This document shows positions 58,406-64,000 of a stretch of 64,000 bases of DNA, in pieces. Origin of the DNA: Fragilaria radians (lineage: Eukaryota > Bacillariophyta > Fragilariophyceae > Fragilariales > Fragilariaceae); contig CAAAJI010000027.1 of assembly GCA_900642245.1 (NCBI GenBank), positions 184,897-248,896 of the forward strand, written 5' to 3'. The position numbers and the translations under genes were made by a program. The notes under the pieces were generated by a model that was not told the origin of the DNA, did not search any database, and saw nothing but the letters and a program-made list of their open reading frames with translations. Numbering within the stretch: position 1 is the stretch's first letter; each line of letters starts with the position of its first letter.

Positions 58406-58671
58406 GTTGATAATGAAGGAATAGAACTGAGAAATCAGAAACGAATTAGATTCGGAAGTTAACCAGGATTAAATTTACTGTGCCTCACGGCGTTATAGCT
58501 GTAGATTTATAATAGAAGACTATTCTTCCTTGTTAGATAATTATTTCATTAGTTGTGCTTAGGCTGAGTCAGGTTCAATGACTAAAAGAGAGAATAAGAA
58601 GATCTGAGTCAGATCTCTGAAGAATGAATAAAAAAACGCAACTAATTATCCCATACGGTACTAGGTTCCAC

Positions 58672-58679
58672 ACCCCGTC
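58672..58679. repeat. Left 8-bp target-site duplication (ACCCCGTC)
   Basis: Directly precedes the left terminal inverted repeat. It differs by one base from ACCCCGCC after the right end at 61552-61559. An 8-bp duplication is the hallmark of hAT insertions. Confidence 0.75.
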
Positions 58680-58712
58680 CAGGCCTGGTTAATTATGGAT
58701 ATATCCATAATT
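58680..58712 (+). repeat. Left terminal inverted repeat of the hAT element
   Basis: Begins CAGGCCTGGTTAATTATGGA. Pairs with the inverse complement of the right end. Confidence 0.85.
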
Positions 58713-58874
58713 GACACGACTTTTCCATATCAGCCACTCATTTTTGTCCATAATGAAAGGGAAAAAATATGCACCGAAAGAATGATTTTAAAGCAAAATG
58801 GGAATTAGAGTGCGGTATTTGGATTACAAGTTGTTGCATTTCATCTAATTCAGTGGAGAGCGCGACTTGCTTGT

Positions 58875-60621
58875 TTGTCGTGCCTTTGGCAAGAGGTATT
58901 AGATTTTGGGGATGTTTGCCTTAGGAAACGCGGCAAAAACTTACAAAAATATACTGCTCCTTGGAGAATTGATAAAATGAAAAACCATAACATTTCCATG
59001 CATCCGACAAAGTGGGCAGAATATCAAAAGTGCGCATCAGCAGATAAGAAAACATATTTTGATACGGCTGTGAATTCGGAGAAAACATATTTTGAACTCA
59101 ATCAACGCAAAAGGAAAGAGATTACCATTGAAAAAGATATATTTGAAGTCATTATTGAAGATATACTATATTTCTCTGAGGATGAGGATCAGCAAAGCAT
59201 CCAAAATGATAAGAAAAAAGATCTTATTGGGTATGAACCCATGACTAATAATGATGATGAAGTTAATTATTATCGGGGAATTGTTTCTTCGTCTTTTCAG
59301 TACAAAGGTGTACTAAAATCTGCTGGAAATGGATTGTCATTCCGACAAACCGTGAATATACTGGATGATTTTAGAACCTTGACAGGAAGGTCAGGTAAAA
59401 TCGGTAATATACCTTGACGCATCGTAGCAAAATATGTACGCATATATTGTTCCAATTCACTTCAAACTACTCCGGAAGCAATGCGAAACTCCTGGGCTTT
59501 TGCAATTGCATTGGATGGTGGTAATAAATCTTCAGTCCCATATTTGGACTATAGACTACGCTTTGCTTTAGGCAATAAGTTATACAATATGCACATGATT
59601 GCATGTCCAATGTACGAGTCGCAGATTTGAGAAAACATGTTTAATTCAGTAGCAAGATCTTATCCACACTTTGCCCAAATTGGACAGAAAAGCTCATTGG
59701 TATCACAACCAATGGAGCGTCAAACATGACAGGATGTCATGCTGGATTAGCTGCACTCATAGAGAGGTTGGCAAATGCAGGTTTTTTTCATATATGGTGT
59801 GCTGCCCATCAATTAGATATGGTGGTTCAAGCAAGATTCAAATCAATGTTTAATGAACAATTTGTTCACGTCTTCCAAGGTATTACAGGATATTTACAAT
59901 GGCAAAAGAATTTGATTACATCAATGAAATCAACATGTCTGCGCTTCATTGACACACGATGGCTATCAATGGGACAATTGTTAGATTGGCTATTGACTAA
60001 ATGATTTCCACTGTAGGCTTAATTTGAAGAAAGAAAACCTCCATGTCGACCGCTGAATGAGTGGTGGATTGAAGTTAAGGTAATCAATTGCTATTGGAAG
60101 ACCAGAAAAGCATCTTGAAAAACTGCAAGAAAATTTAATGAGAATTGGCAGAATCATTTTCCGGTGCAGCTGTATTAATTCAGGATGTTCCAGGTCTTTT
60201 TCAGCTTGGATGCTTTTGCATGACAGTGTTATTTGCAGAGTCATTTTTGCTCAACTTAGGTTCTGATTATATTCTTGATGTGCTGAAAAACTACAAGGAT
60301 AACTGTGAATTGGAATACAATGCTCTACTAGGTTGAATATGTAACTTATTCTTGCGCCTAGTTCAGGGAAGATATGCATTATGCCCACAGAAAAGTAGCT
60401 CAAATGGTCCAATTTCTGGATATGCACCTCCTGCAATGCCTTGGAATGTAGCAAAATATGGTAAACTTATGTTTACCACAGCCGTAATAACACAAGAAGA
60501 CGGTATTAGAGCTACATTTACAGAAGAAGATATTCAAAACATTCAAACTCAATTTAAACTATTTAAGAGAAAATACCGCTCTGATGAAGGTTTTAAGTGT
60601 CTTGTACAAGCTACTAATTAA
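58875..60621 (+). pseudogene. hAT-like transposase, broken by stops and frameshifts
   Basis: Segments read in order. 58,875-59,417 holds an N-terminal region with HNISMHPTKWAEYQKC, resembling the zinc-finger-like start of oomycete and algal hAT-type proteins. An in-frame TGA at 59,415-59,417 interrupts it, and the same frame then continues (RIVAKYVRIYCSNSL, then FAIALDGGNKSSVPYLDYRL, where the Asp of ALDGG may be the first catalytic acidic residue) to 59,629. A shift leads to KLIGITTNGASNMTGCHAGL and FFHIWCAAHQLDMVVQARF (59,690-60,003). Later pieces lie at 60,145-60,336 and 60,352-60,621. In active hAT enzymes the second motif usually has TDGA; here it is TNGA. At least one nonsense change and two or more frameshifts show it is dead. 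Confidence 0.8.
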
Positions 60622-61518
60622 AACAAACGTATTGATGAAGCATGGTGACTTACCTTGACTAGGATCAAGAAGCAAATCCCTAACACAATATGTTGTAAGC
60701 AATAACAGCTTAATAATAATATGTTAAGCTAAAGAGATGTGTGTGTGCACCGGTGTAAGGAGACATCTATACCGTTAGTGCATAGTAAATAGTAGTAGGA
60801 TTAACACATCCCTATATTTACTCATCCACCTATGGGTAGTTACAAGTAAACTATCCAATTCTTTATTGACCACAATTTTGCTATGATCAACTTAGTGAGG
60901 CATAACTATTGCTTATAAATGGAGAGTATTGTTATACAATCTAGGACAGGATCTAAAGTAAGACAGTTATAACAATGATCTAAATGAAGATCTAAATTAG
61001 AAGACAACTCTTAAATTATAAAGAGTTGAGGGTCTAAACTAACTTATCCTTATGGACAACAAGCTTGTCCTTATGGACAAGGTTGAAGCAAGTTATCTAA
61101 GCCGTTGGGAGGTAGCTTAGAACAAGATTGCAAAGTTTCAAGATTAGACAAGACTAGCAGAAAAGCAGTAAAATAGTCTATAATTTATCTGTGTCTACTT
61201 TCTATAACTCACTGTAGAGCACATGGGGGCAGTTTGTATAAACAATATCCTTTGTTACTTGCTTTTTGGGGTGGACTAGCGTCAACATTTCCAGGAAATT
61301 GCACAGTGGGATCTGACTTTTCTATCATTGGATGGGAAAAGGATGATTGTTGAACTACCTTGAGTAACCTGAGCCTTGAAGGAATACTGCCTGCAAAACA
61401 AAGGGAAGAAATATTAAGATCCAAGCCATTTTCAGCCATTTAAGCATATAAATAAAAAGGAATTCCATCATTTATATTTTCATAATCAATTTTTGTCCAT
61501 AATTAAGCTAATTATGGA

Positions 61519-61551
61519 AATTATGGAAAAATCCGTAATTGAGCAGGCCTG
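61519..61551 (-). repeat. Right terminal inverted repeat of the hAT element
   Basis: Read on the minus strand it begins CAGGCCTGCTCAATTACGGA, matching the left end at 28 of 33 positions. Confidence 0.85.
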
Positions 61552-61559
61552 ACCCCGCC
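61552..61559. repeat. Right 8-bp target-site duplication (ACCCCGCC)
   Basis: Follows the right terminal repeat immediately and matches the left duplication at 7 of 8 positions. Confidence 0.75.
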
Positions 61560-62019
61560 TCGCCACGCTCTAATTGGGGAAGCAAGTAGAGTACGGTACA
61601 TTTATCTACAGCATCTACAGTGGTGATCACAAAGTCACAGATCAATTAGTTATTAGTTTTTAGTTTCGGTTAGTTGATCTGAATCAGACCTTCTCTCTTC
61701 TACGAATCTGACTCAGGATTTGAAACGTATCTTAGTCTTTAACTTATAAGGAATCATTACCAAAAAGCGTTTACCTTGAGGCACCTATGGGGGATATTGG
61801 GAATATTTGATTGAATTCCGGTTCCCATAAGAAAATGTACGAGTAACCATTCTTACATACGAAGATGGTATGAAATGAGAAGTGTCAATGCTTCAGTGCC
61901 ATACATGCATGGATACCAAAAAATGGTACCGAATACATGAACTTAAAGTATTTAGAACACTATATACTTTTCCGTTGCACTCTGTCTCAAACTTCACAAG
62001 GACCTCCGGTTCTGTTGAC
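61560..62019. promoter_or_regulatory. Presumed upstream region of the LRR gene
   Basis: This lies between the hAT insertion and the preferred LRR start. An upstream in-frame ATG at 61882 would add 46 residues that lack signal-peptide character. No named promoter element was seen. The transposon sits less than 500 bases from the start codon. Confidence 0.3.
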
Positions 62020-63027
62020 ATGAATCTCAAAATGCTACGTTTCATCGTTTTTGTTCTCCAGCTGTTCGTCTATGGTACTCATGGCAACTCAAGTTGGTTG
62101 ACAATAACAGGATCCTTCTTTCTGTTTCCAATAATGCGTGTTTCATCTGCTGACACTTTACAAATTAAACCCCCAACAAGAAAACCAACCAAGCGCAAGC
62201 CCAAAACAATCGCCCCCACTCGTAAAGGAACTTCCATTCCAAGTGATGGTGGTTGTAATTATTCTACAGCGTCCATAGAAGATAAGACTGTGGCATGCTG
62301 GTTTATTGAAGAACGAGACTTGCAAAAATGTCTTAATTCTACTTCTTATTATCAAGATTACAGTGTAACAATTCCCACACAAATTGGGTTGTTAACAAAA
62401 TTAACCAGATTAGTCTTGCACGCTTCAGGGACAATACCTACTGAAATCGGATGTCTCACTAGATTGGAATTTTTCCATTCCGAAGTCTATAGTTCCAGAG
62501 GTTTAAGTGGAAAGATTCCGTGGTCCCTTGGATACTTGACAAAATTGACTTACTTACAGTTACAATACAATCGATTGACGGGGACAATTCCGTCATCCTT
62601 TGGGTCCTTGACAAAATTGAATCGTCTGGCATTATCATCCAATAAATTGTCAGGGACAATTCCATTGTCCCTTGGGTCCTTGACAAAATTGCTAGATTTG
62701 TATTTATCAAATAATCAATTCACGGGGACAATTCCGTTGTCCCTTGGGTCATTGTCCAAATTGAAAGTGCTGTCTTTAGGAAGAAATTACTTGACGGGGA
62801 CAATCCCATTGTCTCTTGGGTCCTTGACAAAATTGCAAGAACTGTTTTTATCAGAAAATCAATTGACGGGGACAATTCCGTCCCTGGGGTCCTTGACAGA
62901 TTTGACTACTTTATGGTTGTCATCCAATGAATTAAAGGGGACATTTCCTTTAACTCTATGCTTGGATATTTCACCAGGCATAGATTGTGGAAAGGTCCAA
63001 TGTAATTGTTGTTTTTGTGATGGGTAA
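62020..63027 (+). CDS. Secreted plant-type leucine-rich repeat protein
   Basis: Read from Met at 62020 the protein has 335 residues, and a good signal peptide results (MLRFIVFVLQLFVYGTHG). A Thr/Lys/Arg/Pro-rich linker follows (PPTRKPTKRKPKTIAPTRKG), a style common in diatom cell-surface proteins. After a Cys-containing N-cap (CNYS, ACWF, KCLN) come about eight LRRs of 24 residues with the consensus GTIPxSLGSLTKLxxLxLSxNxLT. One repeat, starting IPSLGSLTDL, is one residue short. The end is a Cys-rich cap (CLDISPGIDCGKVQCNCCFC). No membrane anchor or kinase follows, so the protein is probably extracellular or wall-associated. LRRs of this kind bind protein or polysaccharide ligands; no ligand can be named. 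Confidence 0.85.
   Translation: MNLKMLRFIVFVLQLFVYGTHGNSSWLTITGSFFLFPIMRVSSADTLQIKPPTRKPTKRKPKTIAPTRKGTSIPSDGGCNYSTASIEDKTVACWFIEERDLQKCLNSTSYYQDYSVTIPTQIGLLTKLTRLVLHASGTIPTEIGCLTRLEFFHSEVYSSRGLSGKIPWSLGYLTKLTYLQLQYNRLTGTIPSSFGSLTKLNRLALSSNKLSGTIPLSLGSLTKLLDLYLSNNQFTGTIPLSLGSLSKLKVLSLGRNYLTGTIPLSLGSLTKLQELFLSENQLTGTIPSLGSLTDLTTLWLSSNELKGTFPLTLCLDISPGIDCGKVQCNCCFCDG
62500..62935 (+). repeat. 72-bp tandem repeats inside the LRR gene
   Basis: Successive LRR units share long identical DNA stretches such as CTTGGGTCCTTGACAAAATT and GGGACAATTCC. DNA-level identity in the IPLSLGSLTKL half of each unit is higher than the protein pattern requires, which points to recent unit amplification or gene conversion. 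Confidence 0.8.
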
Positions 63028-64000
63028 ACCAAATGTCAAAGAAATTGGAAGTTACGAAGCATTTACTTCCTCAAACTATGATATATTTTGAAGAGTTGCC
63101 TTTTCCTAATTGTCATTAGCATTTTTATTGCAATTTGCCATATTATCCTTTATTGTTGGAAGTCTGTTGTGTTGCCTTTTCCTAATTGTCATTATCATTT
63201 ATTGTTGGAAGTTTGTTGCATTGTAAGCATGATCTCTGATACTATTGGTTTTTTCTTAAGACAAATCAAAAGGGGGAAAAGTGATGAAAACAACGTGCAT
63301 GATTATCACATAAGAGATAAATAGTTGAATATGTATAGGTTAGTGGTGAGACAAATCTGGTAATCTTTGAAATGAAGGAGAACGCTGACATTTTGAACCA
63401 TATATTACCTTAACTACTGCAATTGTCACTTTTGCTGTCATTTAGTATGTATTTTTAGAGCACCGTTTGAATGAACTCTAATGACCTGATATGGCCCGTC
63501 ATGTTTTGGAATATCACTAGATTGTTAACTATATTTTCTGTATATATTTTCACATCTAGGTTTGGGTAGTAAAGACACTAACTATCCACTTTGGCTTATA
63601 TGAAAGCAAATTACCAAATTAAAAACTAAAGACAGATTTAACAAGGATTTAGAGAGAATGAACTCATATCCTAATCAAGATTACGTAGAAAGTGAGTGCA
63701 TGCGCAAGAAGGAGTGATGCGACACCTTCACAAGAGGGTGATGAGACGCGGATGAGATCAATTTTAATCAAAAATAGATAAAATTTATTGCAATTTCACT
63801 TTGTGCAACTCAGCATAGAGCAGCATCAACTACATCCATTGGACATGATAGAGGATGACAAGGATAGATACTAGGAATGTATGCTTGCAGTTTTAATTGT
63901 GGTTAATGTTGCAATTACTGACGTACTTGCACAGAAAACCTGGATCAAGGAATCTGGAATTACTTTCTTAGTCTCCTGTAGGACTGCATAGACTCCTGAT
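63028..64000. other. 3' flank of the LRR gene, no further gene recognised
   Basis: A direct duplication occurs at 63095-63170 and 63171-63217 (GTTGCCTTTTCCTAATTGTC, then TTTATTGTTGGAAGT; the second copy has an internal deletion). Faint protein-like text near 63,620-63,760 could not be assigned. The rest is AT-rich. Confidence 0.4.

Larger units (their letters stand above)
58680..61551 (+). mobile_element. hAT-type DNA transposon, 2,872 bp, inactive
   Basis: Terminal inverted repeats of about 33 bases start CAGGCCTG at both ends (58680-58712 and 61519-61551; 28 of 33 positions match) and are flanked by 8-bp target-site duplications. Inside, the plus strand carries a hAT-like transposase in pieces (described separately). 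The 900 bases after the transposase are non-coding and contain copies of TTGTCCATAA that also occur at the left end. The 7 of 8 identity of the target duplications and 85 per cent identity of the terminal repeats suggest an old but not ancient insertion. Confidence 0.88.

Noticed and set aside
1..64000. CRISPR array, bacterial operons or prophage
   Set aside because: No regular repeat-spacer structure, spliced genes throughout, and no phage structural genes.

Overview
The window looks like nuclear DNA of a microalga, most probably a diatom (stramenopile). It is AT-rich and uses the standard code. Its genes carry short GT-AG introns of about 77-182 bases. They encode eukaryotic proteins: CDIN1/C15orf41 nuclease, DDRGK1, AIM24, a WD40 protein, a RING/TRAF-type protein and a tandem-BRCT protein. 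Signal-peptide-like starts, a plant-type extracellular LRR protein with a Thr/Arg/Lys/Pro linker, and many Ty1/copia fragments also fit a diatom. The genus cannot be named from sequence alone. No rRNA, tRNA or CRISPR array was recognised.

Layout. 0-5.7 kb: a decayed Helitron-type PIF1 helicase (minus) and a degenerate CAAGTC-rich repeat. 6-11.4 kb: a compact gene block with an armadillo-like protein (possibly ARID2/RSC9-like), a secretory-targeted FAD oxidoreductase with three exons, and a convergent three-exon CDIN1 nuclease. 12.8-24 kb: a large coiled-coil/tandem-BRCT protein, a secreted protein with a CcmI-like tail, a RING protein, and a secreted SNase-like plus Excalibur protein. 26-44.5 kb: three dispersed paralogues (A, B, C) of one two-exon cysteine/histidine-rich family, interleaved with AIM24, DDRGK1 and broken retroelements. 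45-53.3 kb: a copia RT/RNase H fragment, a probable plastid membrane protein and a WD40 protein. 53.9-61.6 kb: a transposon island with a degenerate Ty1/copia element, a gag fragment and a 2.87-kb hAT-type transposon whose terminal inverted repeats and 8-bp target-site duplication can still be read. 62-63 kb: a secreted LRR protein.

How the genes relate. Most recognisable genes are unrelated single-copy functions (chromatin, DNA repair, UFMylation/ER, mitochondria, ubiquitin) separated by transposon debris; nothing suggests an operon. The one local gene system is the three-copy family at 26.2, 32.4 and 43.4 kb. Its members share an exon-exon junction at the same codon and phase, a putative zinc-binding module that the intron splits, and an acidic/aromatic C-terminal motif, while the middle of the protein has diverged. 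This is the most interesting feature of the window.

Exon joins were worked out by eye from splice sites, reading frame and family similarity. No database search was run.
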